Shown here piece by piece: positions 57,703 through 64,000 of a DNA stretch of 64,000 nt. Within the stretch, counting starts at the first letter, position 1. Every line of letters starts with the position of its first letter. The DNA lies in assembly GCF_021049245.1 (NCBI RefSeq), contig NZ_CP088020.1:2052001-2116000 (forward strand), read 5' to 3'. Position numbers and translations under genes: made by a program. The DNA comes from Radiobacillus kanasensis. GTDB lineage: Bacteria; Bacillota; Bacilli; Bacillales; Amphibacillaceae. Under the pieces are notes generated by a model, which saw nothing but the letters and a program-made list of their open reading frames with translations, was not told the DNA's origin and searched no databases.

Positions 57703-58125
57703 TTATTTATTTTCGCTATTTTGGTGATAGACCTCAAGTTCTTTCACTCTATCTGGTTTTTCCTGTAGATACTGTACTAAATCCCCTATACGATCAATGG
57801 AATTCCAACTTAAATGATGTTCGATCCCTTCTACATCTTCGTAGATGTTTTCCTTGTCCACTCCAATTAATTCTAAGAATTGCTCTAGCAATTCATGACG
57901 ATAGACAAGTCTTTTCCCAATTTTCGTTCCTTTTGTAGTTAAAATTAATCCTCTATATTTTTCGTAGTTCAAATATTCATCTTTATCCAGCTTTTGCACC
58001 ATTTTCGTAACGGAGGATGGGTGTACTTGTAACGCTTCTGCTATGTCCGATACCCGGGCGTATCCCTTTGATTCGATTAACATGTAAATTTGCTCTATAT
58101 AGTCTTCCATACTTGGAGTTGGCAT
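57703..58125 (-). CDS. mntR: manganese transport regulator MntR (DtxR family)
   Basis: 140-aa Mn(II)-dependent repressor of Mn uptake genes. N-terminal HTH with [19 protein letters not shown] (~27-45). All MntR metal ligands are in place: Asp8 and Glu11 in [14 protein letters not shown], His near 77 in [10 protein letters not shown], and EGIEHHLSW (~99-107). No SH3 domain, so it is MntR, not DtxR/IdeR. A sigma-A promoter TTGTTT-N17-TATCAT lies upstream. Confidence 0.93.
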   Translation of the reverse strand: MPTPSMEDYIEQIYMLIESKGYARVSDIAEALQVHPSSVTKMVQKLDKDEYLNYEKYRGLILTTKGTKIGKRLVYRHELLEQFLELIGVDKENIYEDVEGIEHHLSWNSIDRIGDLVQYLQEKPDRVKELEVYHQNSENK

Positions 58126-58160
58126 GACAATCCTCCATTCATCGTTTTATGCTCATAAAA

Positions 58161-58189
58161 ATGATACACTAGATTATTCATACAAACAA
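58161..58189 (-). promoter_or_regulatory. sigma-A promoter of mntR
   Basis: Minus strand TTGTTT, 17 bp, TATCAT, about 35 bp before the mntR ATG. Confidence 0.6.
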
Positions 58190-58237
58190 GGAAACGTTCC
58201 ATAATAGTCATTCTCTTTATGGGGTTACTTGGAACAA

Positions 58238-59111
58238 AGAGGCTGATCTAAAACTATAGCTTCCCACTCTTGGACAAGAAGCTTAGAGCTGTATATTTTC
58301 AATGGTTGGATTTTCATTCAAATTTGATATAAAATGCGAAGTAACTTTAATTTAAAATTTTATTGAAAGAATGAAAAGTGAAGCTTGATGCCACGCTTCG
58401 GCAGAACACTCCGCTTTCCACGGGCACGGCCTCAATCTCCTCAGAAGAAACCCACTTCCTGCGGGGCTTTCACCTCGTGCTGTTCCCGTAGGAGTCTCCG
58501 TATTCTGCCTACGCTTATGGGATTTCATTAGATGGCAAGTTGATTTTTTAAAACTTGTTATGTCATTATACTTACTAAGAACGATTCATTGAACATACTT
58601 TTTACTCGATTCACTCTTTTTAGTTTTGTCGAAGTTCTATTATCGCATCCTTTATTTTGATTGACCTTCATTTCAGTGATAAATCTCTTTGTGAAAATTT
58701 TTTCTAGTCCTCTCATTATGGCATGTTGATTGGAGTGGAGGGCAGTCGACTCCTGCGGGAAAAGCAACAGTCGAAGACCCCGAAAGATGCACCTGCGTCT
58801 TTTAGTAACGCTTCGAAGTAAGCTTCCTCGGTGCAAGGCAGCAAAGATGATTATTCGATGTAGTAGCCTGGCTGAGGCGTTGCCCGCGGAAAGCGACTGC
58901 CCGCAGCGGAAATCAACATAGCGTCTATATCGAGCAGTTATTAAATGGATGACTTTTGTTTAACTTTTTTATGTCGCATTCTATATATATTTAGCAACAA
59001 TATTTACAAAAAGTATTATAGAAAAATCCGAACTGGTTGGAATTCTAATGAAAGAATTCCAACCATAGTTCGGATTTTATTAGGATTAACCTTATTTTGC
59101 CCGTGCCTCTA
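58238..59111 (+). repeat. modular hairpin repeat, copy C (longest)
   Basis: Same orientation as copies A and B. Starts AAGAGGCTG and ends near GCCCGTGCCTCT, imperfectly inverted ends. Hairpin 1 (GCAGAACACTCCGC from 58400, ATTCTGCC to ~58509) and hairpin 2 are present; hairpin 2 carries extra sequence after GATGCACCTGCG. Hairpin 3: AATCCGAACT (59025-59034) and AGTTCGGATT (59067-59076), with an inner stem GGTTGGAATTCT/AGAATTCCAACC that differs from A and B by compensatory changes. Accounts for the ~1-kb gap between mntR and nrdJ. Confidence 0.85.
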
Positions 59112-59116
59112 CCTTC

Positions 59117-60877
59117 TTATAATCCACATTTTAATTGAGCATTACAATTCGTGCAGGTATTGCAGCCTCCGATGTCTTCCACTGTTCCTTTTCGGCAAAC
59201 TGGGCAAGTATCCCCTACTTCAGAACCGATCGTCACTTGTGTCTTCTCTAGTTCATGGACGGTATCTACCAGTACAACATGTGGTTTGTTAGAAACTGTT
59301 TCTTCTTTTTCTTCAAAGCTGTTTTCTTCTGCTTTTAGAGTCAATACTTGTGTATCACGGCTTCCATCTACATAAACCGTTCCACCTTTTGCTCCTCCAT
59401 TGTACAGACGACGGTAAACACTTTCTACCTGTTCAACGGAGTAACCTCTAGGAGCGTTAACTGTTTTGGAAATAGAGCTATCTACCCAATTTTGAATGAC
59501 ACACTGAGTGTCAGCGTGTGCTTCAGAAGAAAGTTCCATCGCTGTTACAAACCAGTGTGGAAGCTTGTCCGGATCTTGTCCGGGATTGTTATCTAAAAAT
59601 TCTTGTACGATATCAGCTTTTACTTCAATGAACTTTCCAAGACGACCGCTTCGGTAATAAGAGAATGAGAAGTATGGTTCTAATCCAGTACTTACCCCAA
59701 CCATCGTGCCAGTGCTTCCTGTAGGAGCAACGGTTAAGAGGTGAGAGTTACGAATTCCATACGATAAAATATCCTGACGAATATCTTCCGGCATTTTTTT
59801 CATATAACCAGTTTGGATGAAATTTTCTCTTAATTGTTGTGTTTCTTCTTCTGTTTCTCCGATTAAAAATGGGAAGCTGCCCTTTTCTTTGGCAAGCTCT
59901 ATAGACTCACGATAAGCAGTAGTTGCAATCGTTTCAAAGATTTCGTCCACAAGCTTGTTTCCTTCCGTGGAACCATATTCTGTTTCACAATAGATTAACA
60001 GATCGTGAAGTCCCATTACACCAAGTCCTACACGACGTTCTCCAAGGGCTTGCTTTTTATTTTCTTCTAAGAAATATGGAGTCGCATCAATGACATTGTC
60101 CTGCATGCGCACACCCGTTTTCACGGTTTGAATTAACTTATCGAAGTTTACAGATTTGTTTTCTTTGTCAGCAACCGAAGCAAGGTTAACGGCAGCCAAA
60201 TTACATACAGAGAATGGAGCCAATGGTTGCTCTCCACAAGGGTTTGTTGCCACTACTTGTTGTCCGTATGCTTTTGCATTGGTCATATCGTTCGCATTGT
60301 CAATAAAGAAAATTCCCGGTTCAGCCGAATACGTTGCGCAAATATTGATAAGGTTCCATAGCTCTTTCGCCTTTACTTTGCGATAAACACGTACAGGGTA
60401 TCCCATTTCTTCCCATTTACGGACATCGCCAACTTCATGCCATTTTTCGTTATAGTCTTTCATTTGTTCCTCTGTGTAGCTCTCTACATAAGGGAATCTT
60501 AGTTCATATTCAGCGTCATTCTCTACCGCTTCCATGAAATCTTTGGTTAAACAAACAGAGATGTTTGCACCTGTTAAAAATTCAGAATTATGAACGCTAT
60601 AAGTTCCTCCTGTTTGAAGCTTTTCTTCTGATTCCTTAATCGCTTGTTCTGGGAAACCACCTAAGCCAGGCATCGCTTTATAATTGACTACACCTTGATA
60701 GATATCTTGTTCAGTCGGTGTCAGCGGCGTAAATTTCAACTTGTCTTTCGCGAGCTGTTTAATTAATTCTTCTTCGGAGTTTTCAATAAGGAATCTAAGT
60801 ATTCTCGGATTTTGCATTTTGGAAATGATAAATTCCATTATGTCTGGGTGCCAATCCGCTAACATGATCATTTGGGC
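59117..60877 (-). CDS. nrdJ: B12-dependent ribonucleotide reductase NrdJ, exon 2
   Basis: C-terminal 586 residues of the class II reductase; the reading frame continues from exon 1 (62114-62908) once the intron is removed, restoring RRG-AQMIMLADWHPDIMEFI. Visible features: NPCGEQPLAPFSVCNLAAVNL (split at ~192-212), the radical-site loop and IDATPYFLEENKK; the GTIMVG-like APTGSTGTMVG motif at ~378-388; redox-active C-terminal cysteines and the zinc-like CPVCRKGTVEDIGGCNTC (~562-579). A TTG at 60880, 3 bp before the exon, could give a spurious start but is intron sequence. Confidence 0.93.
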   Translation of the reverse strand, partial: AQMIMLADWHPDIMEFIISKMQNPRILRFLIENSEEELIKQLAKDKLKFTPLTPTEQDIYQGVVNYKAMPGLGGFPEQAIKESEEKLQTGGTYSVHNSEFLTGANISVCLTKDFMEAVENDAEYELRFPYVESYTEEQMKDYNEKWHEVGDVRKWEEMGYPVRVYRKVKAKELWNLINICATYSAEPGIFFIDNANDMTNAKAYGQQVVATNPCGEQPLAPFSVCNLAAVNLASVADKENKSVNFDKLIQTVKTGVRMQDNVIDATPYFLEENKKQALGERRVGLGVMGLHDLLIYCETEYGSTEGNKLVDEIFETIATTAYRESIELAKEKGSFPFLIGETEEETQQLRENFIQTGYMKKMPEDIRQDILSYGIRNSHLLTVAPTGSTGTMVGVSTGLEPYFSFSYYRSGRLGKFIEVKADIVQEFLDNNPGQDPDKLPHWFVTAMELSSEAHADTQCVIQNWVDSSISKTVNAPRGYSVEQVESVYRRLYNGGAKGGTVYVDGSRDTQVLTLKAEENSFEEKEETVSNKPHVVLVDTVHELEKTQVTIGSEVGDTCPVCRKGTVEDIGGCNTCTNCNAQLKCGL

Positions 60878-62113
60878 CAAAATGTTTCGTTGATTCGTTA
60901 CATCAACTCTCTAAGTCACCCTAGAGTTCAGACCATATCTTCCACTCACCTAGAGTGTCCTCGCACTTCGAAATCACTTGATTTCTACTCTACTCACTTC
61001 CGCTAAAAAAGCGTGTTTTCGATGGTCGTTGAACCTTCCCCTTTTAAGGGGCTTGGCTGCTGATTGTCTTTTTCCACTTGTTGTTTTTAAGCATTCACGC
61101 GTACCGTTTCCAGTTACGTTGTAGCCAACAAGTCATTTATGATGCATTTTATCGATTCAAAATTATTTAAAATGTCATCTTCCCAAAACCGTATAATTTT
61201 GTAATCATTTCTCAGAGCTATCTCATTTTTATCCCGATCAATTTTAATACGACCTAATTGCCATTCAGCTGGATCCGGGTAAAATTTGGGGTTTGCATGC
61301 CAGTAGTCACCATCACACTCAATAATTACTTCTTGATTAGGAAGTAGAAAATCAAACTGCCTGTTTTCAAGAATAAACGAATATATATAGCGAATGTTCC
61401 GTTTAATAAGATAGGCTTCTACAATTTTCTCTATTCGTGTTTTCTTAAACTCTTTTCTTTCCATCTGTTTTAGAGTAGCTTGTCTGATCTTATTAATGGT
61501 ATCTTCACTGTAAATTCCTTTTTTACCACTATTCCAAGAAGGAGTTTTATTTTTCCTTCTAGTTTGTGCAGTTTGTGTAATAATTTTTTTAAAATGTTTT
61601 TCCTTTTCATTTTCATCCATGGATTGATGCCATAACTTAGTAGATTTTGACCTTTGAATACTTTCACAATTGTCACTACATGTTTTTGTTTTCCTGTGGG
61701 GTCTTGTATCTGTGTCAAATCTTTTCCCACATGTGATACATGTCATCGGGTCACTTTTTGCACTACATGACCTAGAACAATATTGTTTCGGTCTTCCCCT
61801 ATATAAATCAACTAAGTTATAACAAAGTTCATAGGAACATTTTAAATCTTTGTCGGAATAGTAATATGTTTTAAGGTATTCGTTGAGCATAATTGTATGT
61901 TTTTTTAAGTGTGTAGTAAACCGACCCTGTTTGTTATGAGAAAACTGATATCCACAAATTTTACATTTTTGCGGTAACTTTGCATCATATGGTTTCATGT
62001 TTTCACCTCAAGTTAAAAGAAATTTTATACTTGGTGTTATTACATGAATTACCAATAAAGAGTTTCCAGCAATTCACGAGGTTTTTTTAGAGACGAGGCA
62101 CTTAAGCTGATTT
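60878..62113 (-). mobile_element. group I intron in nrdJ with homing endonuclease gene
   Basis: 1236-nt intron on the minus strand. Exon 1 ends in U (CGTGGT) and the intron ends in G before GCCCAA, as group I introns require. P1: exon GACGUGGU pairs with the guide GCCUCGUC (62099-62092), giving a U-G wobble at the splice site. AATTGCTGGAAA (P/Q region) lies near the 5' end. R element GGTTCAACGACCATC (61035-61021) and S element GAAGATATGGTCT (60942-60930) pair as P7 (GACCAU/AUGGUC). ATCAGCAGCCAAGC precedes R as P6/J. The open frame sits in a peripheral loop between the Q and R elements. Confidence 0.92.
61114..61998 (-). CDS. intron-encoded EDxHD/Vsr-like homing endonuclease
   Basis: 294-aa, Lys-rich DNA-binding protein. 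Residues ~10-110 hold three Cys/His clusters (CKICGYQFSH...HLKKH; CSYELC...CSRSC; CITCGKRF...CSDNC) that look like zinc fingers; ~165-180 a NUMOD-like IYSEDTINKIRQATLKQ segment; ~195-285 a nuclease domain with FDFLLPNQEVIIECDGDYWHA (split), RIKIDRDKNEIA and IIRFWEDDIL. The last resembles the EDxHD family related to very-short-patch repair nucleases (e.g. I-Bth0305I), with Asp in the place I expect His. ATG behind AGGTGAAAAC. Confidence 0.82.
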   Translation of the reverse strand: MKPYDAKLPQKCKICGYQFSHNKQGRFTTHLKKHTIMLNEYLKTYYYSDKDLKCSYELCYNLVDLYRGRPKQYCSRSCSAKSDPMTCITCGKRFDTDTRPHRKTKTCSDNCESIQRSKSTKLWHQSMDENEKEKHFKKIITQTAQTRRKNKTPSWNSGKKGIYSEDTINKIRQATLKQMERKEFKKTRIEKIVEAYLIKRNIRYIYSFILENRQFDFLLPNQEVIIECDGDYWHANPKFYPDPAEWQLGRIKIDRDKNEIALRNDYKIIRFWEDDILNNFESIKCIINDLLATT

Positions 62114-62908
62114 ACCACGTCTTGATCCACCTTGTTCAACAAGGTGAGTTAGTTTTGCAATATCATCTAACCATGAAACAGATCCTGAAGATTTCCCATT
62201 TACGCCTCTAGCTAACGTATTTCTTGGACGCAGGGTTGAACCGTTTGTTCCAACTCCCCCACCACGACTCATAATTTCCATCACTTGCTTTCGGTGATCC
62301 GAAATACCTTCACGGGAATCTTTCACGAAAGGCATGACATAACAGTTAAAATAAGTAACATCTGTATCCGAACCAGCACCATATAGAACTCGTCCAGCAG
62401 GAATGAAATTCATATTAGATAATTCATGATAAAAGGAATCGAACCATTCTTTTTGTTTCTCTTCTGTTCCTTCCACGTTCGAAAGACCAGTCGCATTTCT
62501 CATCGCGATTTGTTCATAGAATATTTCAAGTGGCTTATCGATCACATCCAACGACCGTGTTACAACACCCGTTTCTATTTCTTTCTCATTATCCAAGACA
62601 GACACAAACTCTTTATCCACTTGGATATCAGCTTGTTTATTTTCCCAGTCAATAGATTTTACAAATCCAAGACCTCTTGCGGGAAATTTAGGATCTGCTT
62701 TTACCGTTAAGACAACAAAATCCCCTGTCGTTAAGGTTAGCTTTTCCGTATCTTTAAATGCATACCGATCTAACATAACTAGACGAGAAACACCCTTGTG
62801 GGTCAGTTTCATATCGCTCGTAATCGGATGCACTTGTGGAAATAGACTAATATCTTTATTCAACCTTTCGACATTAATCTCCATAGAAACATCAGTAACA
62901 GCGCTCAT
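62114..62908 (-). CDS. nrdJ: B12-dependent ribonucleotide reductase NrdJ, exon 1
   Basis: N-terminal 265 residues of a class II (adenosylcobalamin) ribonucleotide reductase, reducing ribonucleotides to deoxyribonucleotides with or without oxygen. Motifs: NMNFIPAGRVLYGAGSD near ~200, FNCYVMPFVKDSREGISDH (~215-233), EIMSRGGGVGTNGSTLRPR (~240-258) and the exon end VEQGGSRRG. Together with exon 2 the protein is 851 aa, normal for the family. ATG at 62908 with AGGGGAG ~9 bp upstream; longer frames to 63028 lack a site. Read without splicing it stops 3 codons into the intron. Confidence 0.92.
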
Positions 62909-62999
62909 TTGCACATCTCCCCTCAATCCAAATATATTCATTTCGTTATTCTTGGGTGTTGATTCTTTACTACTTAATTTAACACACCCTTGACTAAAG

Positions 63000-63046
63000 A
63001 AACAATATATAGTGTCTGAAAAAACCAAAATTACTATATGTTGATT
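63000..63046. promoter_or_regulatory. tandem NrdR boxes upstream of nrdJ
   Basis: Box 1 AAACAATATATAGTGT (63000-63015) matches the NrdR consensus acaCwAtATaTwGtgt at all core positions. Box 2 at 63031-63046 (core CTATATGTTG) has one core mismatch. The boxes are 31 bp apart start to start, three helical turns, as is typical for NrdR pairs. No cobalamin riboswitch was recognised in the 428-bp gap (62909-63336). Confidence 0.75.
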
Positions 63047-63274
63047 TCCAGAACGAGTGCATACGATTTTGTCAAAAACAAAAACTTCTAATTTTAATAG
63101 ATATTATTAGATAAACGAAGAAAACCTAGTAAAAAACATAACTTTTAACTTTTTTCTAAGTTTGCATAACCATTTCTATTCAGTCTTTATTTTGCATCAT
63201 TCGACAATCTTGGTAATTTTCTGTTCATAGAAATACCATTTCATTCATATAGTATAAGGAACTAGAAAAAATCT

Positions 63275-63304
63275 TTGAAATAAGAGAGAAAGAATGTATA
63301 TAAT
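63275..63304 (+). promoter_or_regulatory. sigma-A promoter of yqhL
   Basis: TTGAAA (63275-63280), 18 bp, TATAAT (63299-63304), 32 bp before the yqhL start. Confidence 0.65.
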
Positions 63305-63336
63305 AAAGACGAATAAATGGTAAATGGGGGAACATC

Positions 63337-63723
63337 ATGGAAATATTAATTGCAGCCGTTGTTGCTTTTATCGTATTTACGCTCTATCGGTTTTTTAGAC
63401 AAAGAAAAATTATCAAGACATTAACAGAAGAAGAATTTATTAGTGGGTATAGAAAAGCACAACTCATCGATGTTCGTGAACCTAAGGAATTTGATGCTGG
63501 TCACATACTCGGTGCAAGAAACATTCCTATGTCTCAGCTTAGTCAAAGAATGCCTGAGGTTCGGAAAGATCAACCAGTGTACCTATATTGCCAAAGTGGT
63601 GCTCGTTCTGCCCGAGCAGCGTTCATGCTTCACAAGAAAGGCTACCGCGACTTGTATCAACTACAAAACGGATTCAAAAAATGGAACGGTAAAATCAAAA
63701 AAACCAAAAAAGCTTCTTACTAA
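63337..63723 (+). CDS. yqhL: rhodanese-like protein YqhL
   Basis: 128 aa: N-terminal membrane anchor (EILIAAVVAFIVFTLYRFF, ~2-20), a basic hinge and a single rhodanese domain (~30-120) with DVREPKEFDAGHILGARNIP (~45-64) and the active-site loop YCQSGARSARAAFML (~86-100; catalytic Cys). Suggests membrane-attached sulfur transfer. A terminator follows. In Bacilli it lies beside gcvPB, as here. Confidence 0.9.
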   Translation: MEILIAAVVAFIVFTLYRFFRQRKIIKTLTEEEFISGYRKAQLIDVREPKEFDAGHILGARNIPMSQLSQRMPEVRKDQPVYLYCQSGARSARAAFMLHKKGYRDLYQLQNGFKKWNGKIKKTKKASY

Positions 63724-63724
63724 A

Positions 63725-63757
63725 CAAAGCTGCATCTTATCGATGCAGCTTTTTCTA
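63725..63757 (+). terminator. yqhL terminator
   Basis: AAAGCTGCATC, TTATC and GATGCAGCTTT form an 11-bp stem followed by TTTCT. Confidence 0.88.
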
Positions 63758-63877
63758 GTTTTACTTCAAAAGATACCATTCCTTAAAATCATCCAAATAA
63801 AACGTAGGGGACAAATCACGTTGTGACTCATCCCCCTGTTTTTTTTCTATTTTACTTCCCTTTCAAACTCTCTATCT

Positions 63878-64000
63878 CTATTCTTTTATATAACGTAAAA
63901 TTGGTTTTCTGGCTGCTGTCGTTTCGTCCATCCGTTTCACAACCGTTGTGTAAGGAGCTTCTTGGACAATTTCCGGATTATCTTTTGCCTCTTGAGCAAT
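63878..64000 (-). CDS. gcvPB: glycine dehydrogenase (decarboxylating) subunit 2, C-terminal end only
   Basis: The last 40 codons of a minus-strand gene that enters from the right edge. The sequence ...[21 protein letters not shown] and [11 protein letters not shown] matches the C-terminus of the P-protein beta subunit of the glycine cleavage system (EAPHTTxVxRxDExxAARxPxLR pattern). The stop TAG is at 63878-63880. The neighbour yqhL supports this. Nothing else of the gene is in the window. Confidence 0.85.
   Translation of the reverse strand: MAQEAKDNPEIVQEAPYTTVVKRMDETTAARKPILRYIKE

Noticed and set aside
59117..63028. Reading nrdJ as two separate genes or a frameshifted pseudogene
   Set aside because: Removing the group I intron restores the frame and a canonical motif exactly, so the gene is intact after splicing.
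62909..63336. Cobalamin riboswitch upstream of the B12-dependent reductase
   Set aside because: No B12-box-like segment or multi-stem layout could be recognised; the region is AT-rich and explained better by NrdR boxes.
1..64000. CRISPR arrays, tRNA or rRNA genes
   Set aside because: No regularly spaced direct repeats and no tRNA or rRNA signature sequences were noticed on either strand.

Overview
The window looks like chromosomal DNA of an endospore-forming, low-to-mid GC Firmicute of the family Bacillaceae. The evidence is a complete spoIIIA operon, spo0A, spoIVB and spoIIM, strong AGGAGG-type ribosome sites with some GTG and TTG starts, and a gene order that follows the Bacillus subtilis punA-drm-xerD-fur-spoIIM-nudF and yqi/yqh blocks. 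An OLE RNA locus, a B12-dependent ribonucleotide reductase and abundant structured intergenic repeats suggest a halophilic or alkaliphilic relative (Oceanobacillus, Virgibacillus, Halobacillus or Pontibacillus type) rather than B. subtilis itself. The species call is inference.

Layout. 1-6.3 kb, minus strand: nucleoside salvage (punA, deoB), XerD, YqzK, Fur, SpoIIM, YqxK and NudF. 6.4-18.3 kb: metabolic and maintenance genes on both strands (aldo/keto reductase, YqkE/YqkB, YqjQ, RocB-like peptidase, phosphodiesterase, NamA, RNase Z, Pol IV, YqjE, a 47-aa membrane protein, an L,D-transpeptidase, YqjA and bacilliredoxin). 18.8-28.9 kb: the branched-chain 2-oxoacid operon ptb-bcd-buk-lpdV-bkdAA-bkdAB-bkdB behind a clear sigma-L promoter, with its activator bkdR upstream. 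29-33 kb: YqzF, an aspartokinase and a small accessory patch. 33.3-48.6 kb, minus strand: accB-accC-yqhY, then nusB-folD-xseA-xseB-ispA-OLE RNA-oapA-dxs-tlyA-ahrC-recN, then spoIVB and spo0A. 48.9-54 kb: spoIIIAA-AH. 54-58 kb: efp, yqhT, aroQ, yqhR, yqhP, mntR. 59.1-62.9 kb: nrdJ split by a group I intron that carries its own endonuclease gene. The right end has yqhL and the 3' end of gcvPB.

The most notable systems are: (1) a ~619-nt OLE RNA, closed by an 11-bp terminal helix, directly upstream of its membrane partner gene oapA; (2) a 1236-nt group I intron in the conserved core of nrdJ, whose P1, P7 R/S elements and splice sites can be read, encoding an EDxHD/Vsr-like homing endonuclease, with tandem NrdR boxes upstream of the host gene; (3) three copies of a 0.6-0.9 kb modular hairpin repeat, in one orientation, with compensatory base changes between copies; and (4) several readable regulatory circuits (PerR-like boxes at fur, a LexA-like box at polY1, 0A boxes at spo0A, a sigma-E promoter at spoIIIA, a sigma-L promoter at ptb).
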